Below are positions 1-7,240 of a stretch of 28,692 bases of DNA, piece by piece. The first letter of the stretch is position 1, and every line of letters begins with the position of its first letter. The stretch spans positions 1-28,692 of the IMG/VR virus record IMGVR_UViG_3300023116_000248. One strand, written 5' to 3'. The position numbers were made by a program, and so were the translations under genes. This DNA comes from a virus. The notes under the pieces are model-generated. The model did not search any database. It was not told the DNA's origin and was given only the letters and a program-made list of their open reading frames with translations.

Positions 1-1
1 A

Positions 2-112
2 AAAGATCAGGAAATACTTTTAGAGAAAGCACTGGAAAAACTAGACGCAGGTCTTGTCGCAATGAAAGAGAAATATGCCGAGGATAGAATGCTTCGCATG
101 AAGAACCAGTAA
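2..112 (+). CDS. C-terminal end of an unidentified protein (partial)
   Basis: The reading frame is open from the window edge to TAA at 110-112 and gives 36 residues, mostly charged and helical (many Lys, Glu and Leu, ending R-M-K-N-Q). The start lies outside the window. Codon use and the immediately following promoter fit a genuine gene end. The family cannot be recognised from this fragment. Confidence 0.6.
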   Translation, partial: KDQEILLEKALEKLDAGLVAMKEKYAEDRMLRMKNQ

Positions 113-132
113 ATAAAATAAAAAAAGTTACG

Positions 133-169
133 CACGCTCCTTGACAGATGTTGGGGAGCGTGTTATTTT
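133..169 (+). promoter_or_regulatory. Sigma-70-like promoter with dyad operator, copy 1
   Basis: -35 TTGACA is at 141-146 and -10 TATTTT at 164-169, spacing 17, with a TG one base upstream of the -10. An inverted repeat, CACGCTCC (133-140) and GGAGCGTG (155-162), brackets the -35. The same arrangement recurs upstream of dnaE and of the methyltransferase gene. It drives the gene at 197. Confidence 0.75.
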
Positions 170-196
170 ATTTATGTACATAACAACGGAGGTACA

Positions 197-799
197 ATGA
201 CTAACCCAAAACTAACCCTTACCGCAATTGTTGCGCTTTCGCTTTTTAACTCAATCGCATCTGGAGAAGATATCGAACCATCAGCAGAAATGCCTTGCGA
301 TGATCCAATTGACGGAGATTCTGATTGGGAAGAGGAAATGGAAGCCGACAAAGCTCGACGACACAACAGAATGCAAGAGCTAATGCAACTGCCGATTAAC
401 AAAAGCAAAAAAGAAAAAGTTGACAGACGAATCTATGGTGTGCTGAATCATCTTGCTCAACGTTGTGCTATTCGAACAACGAATGGAAACTTTGCCGGAG
501 AATGGCAAATCTCATTCAGAGTTGACGATCCTGCCAATACAGGTGGACTCACCCCAAATGTAACGGTTATTTATCAACCGGCCCTTTTGGAGAACCCAAA
601 CGCGGATCTTGCCGGACGGCCTTTGTTTGATACGTATTTCATCAACGGGGTGAAGCATCGCCGACTAATCGATTCGCGAAACATTGACGTTGGAGTTTAT
701 GACTGCATTCATTCAATGATGTCCGATCTTGTTGCGGTGCATAAAACCACTCGCATTGATGGCGTATATTGGGATTATTCTTTGATGATGAAATTCTAA
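197..799 (+). CDS. Secreted protein of unknown function
   Basis: This 200-residue protein starts at an ATG with GGAGG (189-193) at good spacing. Residues 1-23 form a typical Sec signal peptide (polar start, hydrophobic A-I-V-A-L-S-L-F core, cleavage probably after A-S-G), so the mature protein should reach the periplasm or outside. The mature N-terminus is very acidic (D-W-E-E-E-M-E around residues 43-49), followed by a basic stretch and a mixed alpha/beta domain with four cysteines. I do not recognise the family. It sits behind the dyad promoter shared with dnaE and the methyltransferase, so it is probably co-regulated with them. Confidence 0.8.
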   Translation: MTNPKLTLTAIVALSLFNSIASGEDIEPSAEMPCDDPIDGDSDWEEEMEADKARRHNRMQELMQLPINKSKKEKVDRRIYGVLNHLAQRCAIRTTNGNFAGEWQISFRVDDPANTGGLTPNVTVIYQPALLENPNADLAGRPLFDTYFINGVKHRRLIDSRNIDVGVYDCIHSMMSDLVAVHKTTRIDGVYWDYSLMMKF

Positions 800-806
800 A
801 AAAGAA

Positions 807-857
807 CTTGACAAATCCGAACAACGTGATACATTAAATTTATGGAGGATAAAATGA
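807..857 (+). repeat. 50-bp promoter/RBS direct repeat, copy 1
   Basis: This segment holds TTGACA (808-813), extended -10 TGATACATT (-10 hexamer 830-835, spacing 16), and the leader ATGGAGGATAAA before the start codon at 854. It matches 1844-1894 at all but about three positions, so a whole promoter plus ribosome binding site unit has been duplicated in front of two unrelated genes. The predicted transcription start (about 842) falls on the ribosome binding site, giving an untranslated leader of about 12 nt. Confidence 0.8.
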
Positions 858-1141
858 GTTGTCCAAGATACGTTGTAGAAATCAAACTCTATGGAACAGA
901 TTGCAGATACACTTGGAAAATGAAGACAAGAGTTGGAGATCATAAAGGCTTTCAAAAAGAAATGGAAGTGTTAGCAGAACTTGGTGAATTTGAAAGAATC
1001 TCCGAAGGATTCGTAAAACACAATGGCGGGTTAGCGAAGATAGAAAGAGAATGGTTGAAGAAAGTTGCAGCACATAAAGTAATGGAACAACACAGCGAAG
1101 CATTTGAGAAACTTGCGGAGAAAGAAAATGAACAACATTGA
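854..1141 (+). CDS. Small hypothetical protein
   Basis: This 95-residue protein starts at 854, not at the ATG at 842, because GGAGG (844-848) lies exactly between them and the 842 codon would be part of the ribosome binding site. It begins M-S-C-P-R-Y-V-V-E-I-K-L, a likely beta strand, and turns into a long charged helix (many Lys and Glu). No domain was recognised. It is the first gene of a three-gene run (854-1627) with overlapping ends and is driven by the promoter at 808-835. Confidence 0.7.
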   Translation: MSCPRYVVEIKLYGTDCRYTWKMKTRVGDHKGFQKEMEVLAELGEFERISEGFVKHNGGLAKIEREWLKKVAAHKVMEQHSEAFEKLAEKENEQH

Positions 1142-1340
1142 GATTCTATATCAAGAATGCAAAGTGTGCGGAAAAACATTCAAACTTCCAACTCGTAAAG
1201 AACTGGAAAAATCAATCTTGTTCAAAGCCAGCGAGGTTCTCGGAATTGATATGGGAAATGGGCATACAGGCGGGAATAGCCTGTTGGCGATGTTGAACTG
1301 TTCAGTTGAGTGTGCGAGAAAACTGGAAAACAAAGAATGA
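1128..1340 (+). CDS. Small putative zinc-binding protein
   Basis: This 70-residue protein (M-N-N-I-E-I-L-Y) overlaps the preceding gene by 14 nt; a GGAG about 12 nt upstream supports this start. It contains C-x2-C (E-C-K-V-C-G-K-T-F) near the N-terminus and C-x3-C (C-S-V-E-C) near the C-terminus, which could bind one zinc ion. The C-x2-C-G-K-x-F pattern is typical of short phage zinc fingers. The partner is unknown. Confidence 0.65.
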   Translation: MNNIEILYQECKVCGKTFKLPTRKELEKSILFKASEVLGIDMGNGHTGGNSLLAMLNCSVECARKLENKE

Positions 1341-1627
1341 CTGACGAAATCAAAGAAAACCTCTTTGAATATATCTGGGCAGGTATCATTTACGGACACG
1401 GCGGCGATGGGGTTGCTAAAATCTACCTTAAAAAAACCGATGCTAAACAGATGGCAGAAGAGTTTTACGAGTGGATTAAGAAAGAAAAGGATGCCAAGTG
1501 TTTTGACTTGAACAGCGACAGAGCAGCAAAGTATAATGTTTGGTGTAATCAAGAAGGATTTATTTTTACAAACAAAAAATACGAATCAGATCACGAATTT
1601 GACGATTTGATTGTGATAACTTATTAA
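1337..1627 (+). CDS. Small hypothetical protein
   Basis: This 96-residue protein's ATG overlaps the upstream TGA (ATGA at 1337-1340), implying translational coupling. It is soluble and acidic with aromatic-rich segments (F-E-Y-I-W-A-G-I-I-Y-G-H-G-G-D-G) followed by an amphipathic helix, and ends D-D-L-I-V-I-T-Y. No family recognised. It is the last gene before the noncoding stretch. Confidence 0.65.
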   Translation: MTDEIKENLFEYIWAGIIYGHGGDGVAKIYLKKTDAKQMAEEFYEWIKKEKDAKCFDLNSDRAAKYNVWCNQEGFIFTNKKYESDHEFDDLIVITY

Positions 1628-1682
1628 GGAATAAAATGAAAAGATACTTCGCCTCGTAACAAAAAATAAGTGAAACAAAAGG

Positions 1683-1711
1683 TTGACATTCATTTCTAAA
1701 TGAAGTATAAT
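1683..1711 (+). promoter_or_regulatory. Consensus sigma-70 promoter
   Basis: TTGACA (1683-1688), a 17-nt spacer and TATAAT (1706-1711) make a perfect match to the sigma-70 consensus, the strongest in the window. The predicted start is about 1718. No ORF with a ribosome binding site follows for more than 130 nt, so the product is probably an RNA. Confidence 0.85.
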
Positions 1712-1717
1712 TGTCTC

Positions 1718-1793
1718 AAATGAAGTTACCCCGATTGTAACGGGTGGGGCTGGAAACAGTCAGTTAGGTGGTATGGTTGCCTAACACCTTTTT
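1718..1793 (+). ncRNA. Putative structured small RNA, about 76 nt
   Basis: Downstream of the consensus promoter lie three short perfect hairpins: GTTAC/GTAAC with a 7-nt loop (1725-1741), GGCTG-GAAA-CAGTC with a GNRA tetraloop (1748-1761), and GTTAGG/CCTAAC (1763-1785). The last is followed by ACC and TTTTT (1789-1793), like an intrinsic terminator. The GGG after the first stem could also pair with CCC in its loop. It lacks tRNA features such as a T arm and U33. Promoter, compact folding and terminator-like end support a phage small RNA; target and role are unknown. Confidence 0.5.
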
Positions 1794-1843
1794 AGGGAGA
1801 AGAGAATTCAAGAACAATATGTTTCGCAATTTTTCTAAATTTA

Positions 1844-1894
1844 CTTGACAAATCCGAACAACGTGATACATTAAATTCATGGAGGACAACATGA
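1844..1894 (+). repeat. 50-bp promoter/RBS direct repeat, copy 2
   Basis: TTGACA (1845-1850) and TACATT (1867-1872) with spacing 16 and an extended TGA before the -10, then ATGGAGGACAAC in front of the uvsE start at 1891. It is nearly identical to 807-857. Transcription would begin about 1879, on the ribosome binding site itself. Confidence 0.8.
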
Positions 1895-2811
1895 ACTATC
1901 GACTTGGTTATGCATGTATTTGCATGGAACTATCGGCTCAAAAGCCAAAGGTTTCCACAAACCGCACAATGCGTAAAGCAACATTTGAAGAAAAGGGAAT
2001 TGCTTATGCTTCCGAACTTGCCTTGCAAAATGTGCGAGACTTGATGACAATCTTGGAATGGAATGTGGCCAATGGTATCACGTTCTTTCGGATGTCTTCC
2101 GAAATCTTCCCTTGGGCATCCGAGTATGCCCTTGAGGATCTTCCGGACTTTGACGTTATTGAGGAGATTCTGTTTAATTGCGGTTTATATGCAGAAGAGC
2201 ACGGCATTCGCCTTACATGTCATCCCGGTCCATTTAACAAACTTTGCTCGCCCAACGAGTCCGTTGTGCTCAATACCATTCGCGATCTGGAAATCCATGG
2301 TCGTCTTATGGATCTATTATGCCAACCTCGAACTCCGCAAGCAAAGATCAACATTCATGTGGGAGGAGCATATAATGATAAACCTATGGCCCTTGCTAAC
2401 TTTTGCAAGAACTTTGCCCGACTATCGGACGCTGTACAATCTCGACTAACCGTTGAGAACGACGACAAGGAGTCTCTATACTCAACCAAAGAGTTGTACG
2501 ATGGTATATTCAAACAAATAGGCATCCCCATCGTGCATGACTATCACCATCACACAATGTGTACTGGTGGTTTGTCGCAACAGGATGCCGTTGAGTTGGC
2601 ACTCCAAACATGGGGCGATGTCGTTCCTGTTGTTCATTACAGTCAGTCTCGCTCTGTCGAGCACAATGATCCAAAAATCAAACCACAAGCACATTCTGAC
2701 TCTTATTGGACCCCAATCGATACCTATGGCCATCGCATGGACATAATGTTGGAATGCAAACACAAGGAGATTGGTCTGTTTAAGATGCGGGAACTTATGG
2801 GGGAAAGATGA
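1891..2811 (+). CDS. uvsE: UV-damage endonuclease UvsE/UVDE
   Basis: This 306-residue protein matches the length and motifs of the UvsE/UVDE family, metal-dependent TIM-barrel enzymes that nick DNA 5' of UV photoproducts in an excision pathway independent of UvrABC. Visible signatures are the N-terminal R-L-G-Y-A-C, F-F-R-M-S-S-E-I-F-P-W, the C-H-P-G-P strand, N-I-H-V-G-G-A-Y, the V-E-N-D-D metal site and V-H-D-Y-H-H-H. The start is placed at 1891 because the upstream in-frame ATG (1879) overlaps the ribosome binding site. The next gene overlaps by ATGA. It would give the phage its own repair of sunlight damage, which fits surface water. Confidence 0.92.
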   Translation: MNYRLGYACICMELSAQKPKVSTNRTMRKATFEEKGIAYASELALQNVRDLMTILEWNVANGITFFRMSSEIFPWASEYALEDLPDFDVIEEILFNCGLYAEEHGIRLTCHPGPFNKLCSPNESVVLNTIRDLEIHGRLMDLLCQPRTPQAKINIHVGGAYNDKPMALANFCKNFARLSDAVQSRLTVENDDKESLYSTKELYDGIFKQIGIPIVHDYHHHTMCTGGLSQQDAVELALQTWGDVVPVVHYSQSRSVEHNDPKIKPQAHSDSYWTPIDTYGHRMDIMLECKHKEIGLFKMRELMGER

Positions 2812-3365
2812 AGAGATGCAGCAAATGCGGAGAAACAAAACCATTGACGGAGTTTCATAAGAACAAGAGAAAAAAAGATGGCCTTCGTTGCCATTGCAAG
2901 GTATGTGCGGCCGAATACAAACGACGGTACCGTCAAGAAAACAAAGAAGCAATTGCCGAATACCAAAGACAATACCGTGAAGATTACAGAGAAACAAGTC
3001 TCGAATACCAAAGACAGTGGCGTGAAGAAAACAAAGAACGCCTAAGACAGTACCAAGAAAAAAGAAAAGCCAAACAACCCGCATGCGTTTATCAAATTGT
3101 AAACTCCGTGAATGGAAGAGTGTATGTTGGCGAGACAACAAGAGGAGAAATTCGTTGGATTGAGCATCGTAAAAAACTTAGAGGAAATTATCACGACAAC
3201 TCCAACCTCCAAGCCGACTTTAATCAGTTTGGAGAAGATGTCTTTGAGTGGAGCATCATTCAGGAACTTCCAAAAGACAAAGAAGTATTAGAACGAGAAG
3301 AAACAAATACAATCCAAAGACTTCTTGCGGAAGGAAAAGAATTGTATAACATTATTTTAAACTAA
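2808..3365 (+). CDS. Zinc-finger GIY-YIG endonuclease-like protein
   Basis: This 185-residue protein has an N-terminal zinc finger (C4-x2-C7 and C30-x2-C33, with C28 also present), then three 15-residue repeats of the type E-Y-Q-R-Q-Y-R-E-x-Y-R-E (about 36-80) forming a charged helix, then a GIY-YIG nuclease domain (about 92-180) seen as V-Y-Q-I-V-N-S ... V-Y-V-G-E-T with downstream W-x-E-H. It resembles free-standing homing endonucleases, which cut DNA lacking their own gene. It overlaps uvsE by ATGA and has no promoter of its own. Whether it is an active mobile nuclease cannot be told. Confidence 0.8.
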   Translation: MKRCSKCGETKPLTEFHKNKRKKDGLRCHCKVCAAEYKRRYRQENKEAIAEYQRQYREDYRETSLEYQRQWREENKERLRQYQEKRKAKQPACVYQIVNSVNGRVYVGETTRGEIRWIEHRKKLRGNYHDNSNLQADFNQFGEDVFEWSIIQELPKDKEVLEREETNTIQRLLAEGKELYNIILN

Positions 3366-3380
3366 CTTTAAGGAGGAAAA

Positions 3381-3632
3381 ATGAGCGATAAAGCACAAAT
3401 AAGAAAACTGGGAGAGTTGGTTAATCATCCACAGCATTACGGTGGAAAAGAAAACACATACGAAGCAATCAAGGTGATTGATGCTTGGGGTTTGGGTTTC
3501 CATCTTGGGAATGTGATCAAATACATTTCCAGAGCAGGAAAGAAAGATCCAAAGACTCTCATCCAAGATTTAAAGAAAGCATCATGGTATCTTGAGAAAT
3601 ATATTGAGAAACTGGAAACAGAACACGAATGA
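3381..3632 (+). CDS. DUF3310 family phage protein
   Basis: This 83-residue protein has a clear AAGGAGG upstream. It contains the DUF3310 hallmarks V-N-H-P-Q-H-Y-G-G-K near residue 14, Y-E-A-I-K-V-I-D-A-W, and N-V-I-K-Y-I-S-R-A-G-K-K-D followed by D-L-K-K-A-S-W-Y-L. The family is widespread in phages, small and helical; some members are annotated as nucleotide kinase-like, but its function is not settled. It ends just before the dnaE promoter. Confidence 0.88.
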   Translation: MSDKAQIRKLGELVNHPQHYGGKENTYEAIKVIDAWGLGFHLGNVIKYISRAGKKDPKTLIQDLKKASWYLEKYIEKLETEHE

Positions 3633-3657
3633 TGTCATAAACACTAAAAAACTTACG

Positions 3658-3694
3658 CACGTCCCTTGACAAATGTCTTGGGGCGTGTTACTTT
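3658..3694 (+). promoter_or_regulatory. Sigma-70-like promoter with dyad operator, copy 2 (dnaE)
   Basis: -35 TTGACA is at 3666-3671 and extended -10 TGTTACTTT has its hexamer at 3689-3694. The dyad CACGTCCC (3658-3665) and GGGGCGTG (3680-3687) pairs over 8 positions with one T.G. Compared with copy 1 both arms have changed together, so the symmetry is conserved rather than the exact bases. Confidence 0.75.
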
Positions 3695-3725
3695 ATTTAC
3701 ACACAATAAAACATCGGAGGATAAA

Positions 3726-6700
3726 ATGGAAAAAATTAAATTTGTCGGATTACATGCTCACACTGGCGTTGGGTCACCATTTGATGGCCTTGGAAAGCCA
3801 GAAGAACACATGGATTTCGCTTACGAGAATGGATGTGAGGCACTCGCAATCACCGACCACGGCAACATGAATGCGACAGCAGGACAAATTCTTCACGCCA
3901 AGCGTATGAAGAAGCAAGGCAAGAACTTTAAGCCAATCTTTGGTGTTGAGGCATACTTCATTGAGTCTCTTGAAGATTGGAAGGTAAAACTCGAAGAGTA
4001 TCGAGCAGACAAGGATAAGGCAAAGCAGATTGACGATGCTCAGTCTGGAACAACTGTTGAGAACGAAGCAGAGTCAAAGTCTGCTACAAAGTATGACATC
4101 AACCGCAAGCGACACATGGTCCTTGTGGCAATGAACCAAACTGGCCTCAATAACATCTTTAAGTTGGTATCTGCATCATACTCTGGTGAATACTTCTATC
4201 GCAAGCCTCGCATTGACCTCGAACTGCTTAGACAGCACAACGAGGGCATCATTGCTTTGTCTGCTTGCCTTGGTGGTGTTTATGCTGGTTGTTATTGGGA
4301 AAACCGAGAAGAAGGCGAAGAAGCAGTACTTCGGTGTATGCGTGAAATGACTGTTAAAATGACCGACATCTTTGGTGATCGTTGGTATGGTGAGTTGCAA
4401 TGGAATGGCATTTCGGAGCAGCACGAACTAAATAATTATGTTATCAAGATGCACGAGGAGTTTGGAATACCTCTTGTGTCAACCTGTGATTCTCATTACC
4501 CAAATCCAACCGCATGGCAAGACCGTGAACTTTACAAGCGTATTGGTTGGCTTGGCAAGGGAGCACCTGAATGGCTTGATAACAACATCCCTGATCACAT
4601 CGACGAAATGGAATACGAACTGTATCCCAAGAACGGCGAACAAATGTGGGAGGATTACAAAAAGTATTCCAAAGAATGTGGAGTAGAATACAATGATGAA
4701 CTTATCAGACAATCCCTTGAGGAAACATATAAGATCGCTTTTGAGCGCATCGAAGACTTTATTCCTGACAATACTGTCCGTCTTCCAGATTTTGTCGTCC
4801 CTGCTGGCCACACCGCTGACAACTATCTATCACAAATGGCTTTCGAAGGTCTTCTTAAGATCTTGGAGCGACGAGGACTTAGAGATTCTGAGGATACTCT
4901 TGCAACTTACAATGACCGCTTGGGTCATGAGCTTAATGTTATTTCTGATCGTGGGTTCAGTCGTTATTTCCTCACTATGAAGGCAATCGTCGATAAGACC
5001 GACGAAGTGCAACTCGCTGGTCCCGGTCGTGGTTCTGCTGCCGGTTCTCTTGTGGCATACGCTCTTGGCATTACTCAAGTTGACCCTATCAAGTATGGTC
5101 TTCTGTTCTCTCGCTTCTTGCGCGCAGATGCAACCGACTATCCTGACATTGACTTTGACGTAAGCGATCCAATGACTCTCAAGGAAAAGCTGATTAACGA
5201 ATGGGGAGAGAACACTGTTGTTCCTATCTCTAACTTTAATACGCTACAACTCCGTTCTCTTATCAAGGACATATCGAAGTTCTATGACATCCCTTTTACT
5301 GAGGTAAACAAAGTTACTGGCGTGATGATGCGTGAAGCTACAGGCCCTGCTAAGAAGCGCAGAGGTATGAAGGCAGGTATGTATACTCCTACTTTCGAAG
5401 AAGTATGCGAGTTTTCTCCATCACTTCAGGCTTTCTTCCGTAAGTATCCTCGTGTTCAGTCTCACGTTGAGGGATTGATGGGTCAAATCCGATCAACTTC
5501 TCGTCACGCCGGTGGTGTTGTAATCGGTGAACAGTTGGACCAATACATGCCTCTCATTTCTTCTAAGGGTGTTCGTCAGACTCCTTGGTCTGAGGGTCAG
5601 AACGTTCGACAACTTGAGCCAATGGGTTTCATTAAGTTTGACATTCTTGGTCTTGCAACTTTAAGAATGATGGAAGAGTGTATTCGTCGTATCCTTGAGC
5701 GTCATCATGGAGTTGAGAACCCAACCTTCGCAGACATCAAGGCATACTATGATGAGAACCTTCACCCTGACGTTATTAACCTGAACGATCAAGAAGTATA
5801 TGAGAACATCTTCCATGACGGTAAGTGGGTTGGGATCTTCCAGTTCGCTGAGAAAGGAGCACAGAAGTTCGCACAGAAAGCAATGCCAAAGTCTATTGTT
5901 GACATTTCTGCTATCACTTCTATCTTTCGTCCCGGTCCTTTATCTGCTGGTGTTCATAACGATTATGTTGATGCAATCAAAAATCCCTTTAGCATTCGGT
6001 ATGAGAACGAGATCATCGAGGAACTTACAAGAGAAACTCATGGCTTCCTTATCTTTCAGGAGCAAATCGCTTTGTTGGCACACCATCTTGGCAAAGATCT
6101 TGACCTTGATGACGCTAACTTGCTTCGTAAGCTTCTGACCAAGAAAGGTCTTGATCCAGCTAAAGAAGCAAAGAAAGAGGAGATCTACAACAAGTTTGTT
6201 CTTGGGTGTGTTGAGAACGGAATGACTGAGGATATGGCTGATGAACTGTGGCAGAAGTTCGAATACTTCTCTGGCTATGGTTTTAACAAGTCTCACGCTG
6301 TATCTTACTCTATCGTCTCTTATCAGTGCGCTTGGCTTGCAACCTATTACAATGCTGAATGGTGTTGTTCCTTCTTGGACAAAGAACCGGAGACAAGAAA
6401 AGAAAAAGCAATCAATCTTGTAAAAGCTCAGGGTTATGAGGTTAAGCCTCTAAACATCAATACTTCAGGTCGTAACTGGACTGTCCTCAATGGAACAACT
6501 CTTGTTGCTCCTCTCACAACCATCAAAGGTCTTGGAGATGCAGCTATAGATGAGATCATAGAGAAGCGTCCTTTCGTCTCAGTAGAGGACTTGTTGTTCG
6601 ATAAGGGTGTAACTGCTCGGAAGCTAAACAAGAAGTCTCTGGACGCTTTATGCCGCTCTAATGCTATGGTTGATTTGATGGACGAACGTTTCAGTGGTAC

Positions 6701-7178
6701 GAAGCATTTCTGGTCTGCCGTTGTCGTTGATAAGCCGAAGACCAAAAAGAAACTTGCTGAGAACATTGAGAAGTATTTGCCGGAGGGTGACTTCACAAGA
6801 AACGAAATGATTGAGCATGTTCAGGCTCTTACTGGTATCTATCCGATGAACTTAGTGGTTCCTGAAGAACTATTGACTAGGTTCGAAAGAAAGGGTCTGC
6901 CACCAATCTCTGAATACGCTGAAAGCGGTGAAGAGTTCTGCTGGTGCATTCCAATCAACGTTAACTCCAAGAAGACCAAGAACAAGAAGTGGTATCACAT
7001 CATAACTGTTATTGACTCTAACTCCGTAACAACTCAAGTTCGTTGTTGGAACATCGGTAACAATTTTGAAGATAGACCATCGGTTAATGTCCCATACTTC
7101 CTAAAGCCAAAGTATGACCCTGACTGGGGTTTCTCAACTTCTGGTCCGATTGACGCTAACTGGGCAAGACTTGCATAA
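3726..7178 (+). CDS. dnaE: DNA polymerase III alpha subunit (DnaE type)
   Basis: This 1150-residue protein, close to bacterial DnaE length, is the replicative polymerase. The start at 3726 follows GGAGG; the in-frame ATG at 3666 lies inside the -35. Domains in order are an N-terminal PHP domain (H10-A-H12, T-D-H-G-N, G-V-E-A-Y-F, K-R-H, S-A-C-L-G-G, C-D-S-H-Y), a palm with G-P-G-R-G-S-A-A-G-S and catalytic P-D474-I-D476-F-D, third aspartate D639 in K-F-D-I-L-G-L, fingers, a helix-hairpin-helix-like segment (T-T-I-K-G-L-G-D-A-A), and a C-terminal OB-like region. All PHP metal ligands appear intact, unlike in E. coli DnaE, so built-in 3'-5' proofreading is likely. No epsilon, clamp or clamp loader gene is in the window. 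Confidence 0.97.
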   Translation: MEKIKFVGLHAHTGVGSPFDGLGKPEEHMDFAYENGCEALAITDHGNMNATAGQILHAKRMKKQGKNFKPIFGVEAYFIESLEDWKVKLEEYRADKDKAKQIDDAQSGTTVENEAESKSATKYDINRKRHMVLVAMNQTGLNNIFKLVSASYSGEYFYRKPRIDLELLRQHNEGIIALSACLGGVYAGCYWENREEGEEAVLRCMREMTVKMTDIFGDRWYGELQWNGISEQHELNNYVIKMHEEFGIPLVSTCDSHYPNPTAWQDRELYKRIGWLGKGAPEWLDNNIPDHIDEMEYELYPKNGEQMWEDYKKYSKECGVEYNDELIRQSLEETYKIAFERIEDFIPDNTVRLPDFVVPAGHTADNYLSQMAFEGLLKILERRGLRDSEDTLATYNDRLGHELNVISDRGFSRYFLTMKAIVDKTDEVQLAGPGRGSAAGSLVAYALGITQVDPIKYGLLFSRFLRADATDYPDIDFDVSDPMTLKEKLINEWGENTVVPISNFNTLQLRSLIKDISKFYDIPFTEVNKVTGVMMREATGPAKKRRGMKAGMYTPTFEEVCEFSPSLQAFFRKYPRVQSHVEGLMGQIRSTSRHAGGVVIGEQLDQYMPLISSKGVRQTPWSEGQNVRQLEPMGFIKFDILGLATLRMMEECIRRILERHHGVENPTFADIKAYYDENLHPDVINLNDQEVYENIFHDGKWVGIFQFAEKGAQKFAQKAMPKSIVDISAITSIFRPGPLSAGVHNDYVDAIKNPFSIRYENEIIEELTRETHGFLIFQEQIALLAHHLGKDLDLDDANLLRKLLTKKGLDPAKEAKKEEIYNKFVLGCVENGMTEDMADELWQKFEYFSGYGFNKSHAVSYSIVSYQCAWLATYYNAEWCCSFLDKEPETRKEKAINLVKAQGYEVKPLNINTSGRNWTVLNGTTLVAPLTTIKGLGDAAIDEIIEKRPFVSVEDLLFDKGVTARKLNKKSLDALCRSNAMVDLMDERFSGTKHFWSAVVVDKPKTKKKLAENIEKYLPEGDFTRNEMIEHVQALTGIYPMNLVVPEELLTRFERKGLPPISEYAESGEEFCWCIPINVNSKKTKNKKWYHIITVIDSNSVTTQVRCWNIGNNFEDRPSVNVPYFLKPKYDPDWGFSTSGPIDANWARLA

Positions 7179-7186
7179 AAACAACG

Positions 7187-7223
7187 CACGTCCCTTGACA
7201 GATGTCTTGGGGCGTGTTACTAT
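7187..7223 (+). promoter_or_regulatory. Sigma-70-like promoter with dyad operator, copy 3
   Basis: TTGACA at 7195-7200 and TACTAT at 7218-7223 with a TG extension. Dyad arms CACGTCCC (7187-7194) and GGGGCGTG (7209-7216) are identical to those of the dnaE promoter. It drives the methyltransferase gene. Confidence 0.75.
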
Positions 7224-7240
7224 TATTGAGGAGGGTATAT

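Larger units (their letters stand above)
1628..1878 (+). other. Noncoding stretch with promoter and structured RNA candidate
   Basis: No convincing gene is present in this 250-nt gap. It holds a consensus promoter (1683-1711), a run of three hairpins ending in a T tract (about 1718-1793), then about 50 nt without recognisable features, then the next promoter (1845-1872). A seven-codon ORF (1636-1659) with a weak AGGA upstream is too short to call. Confidence 0.6.

Noticed and set aside
1636-1659. Seven-codon ORF (M-K-R-Y-F-A-S) that might be a leader peptide
   Set aside because: No attenuator-type structure follows and the binding site is weak.
1718-1793. tRNA-sized structured RNA with a 7-nt loop hairpin
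   Set aside because: The loop lacks U33, there is no T arm or acceptor pairing, and no CCA-type end, so a tRNA call is not supported.
2482-3141. A 219-residue minus-strand ORF
   Set aside because: It overlaps uvsE and the GIY-YIG gene, both with clear family motifs, and has no promoter or binding site.
3666-3725. Longer N-terminus for dnaE (and similarly 7202-7240 for the methyltransferase)
   Set aside because: The extra codons lie inside the -35/-10 repeat shared by both genes; a strong GGAGG precedes the downstream ATG in each case.
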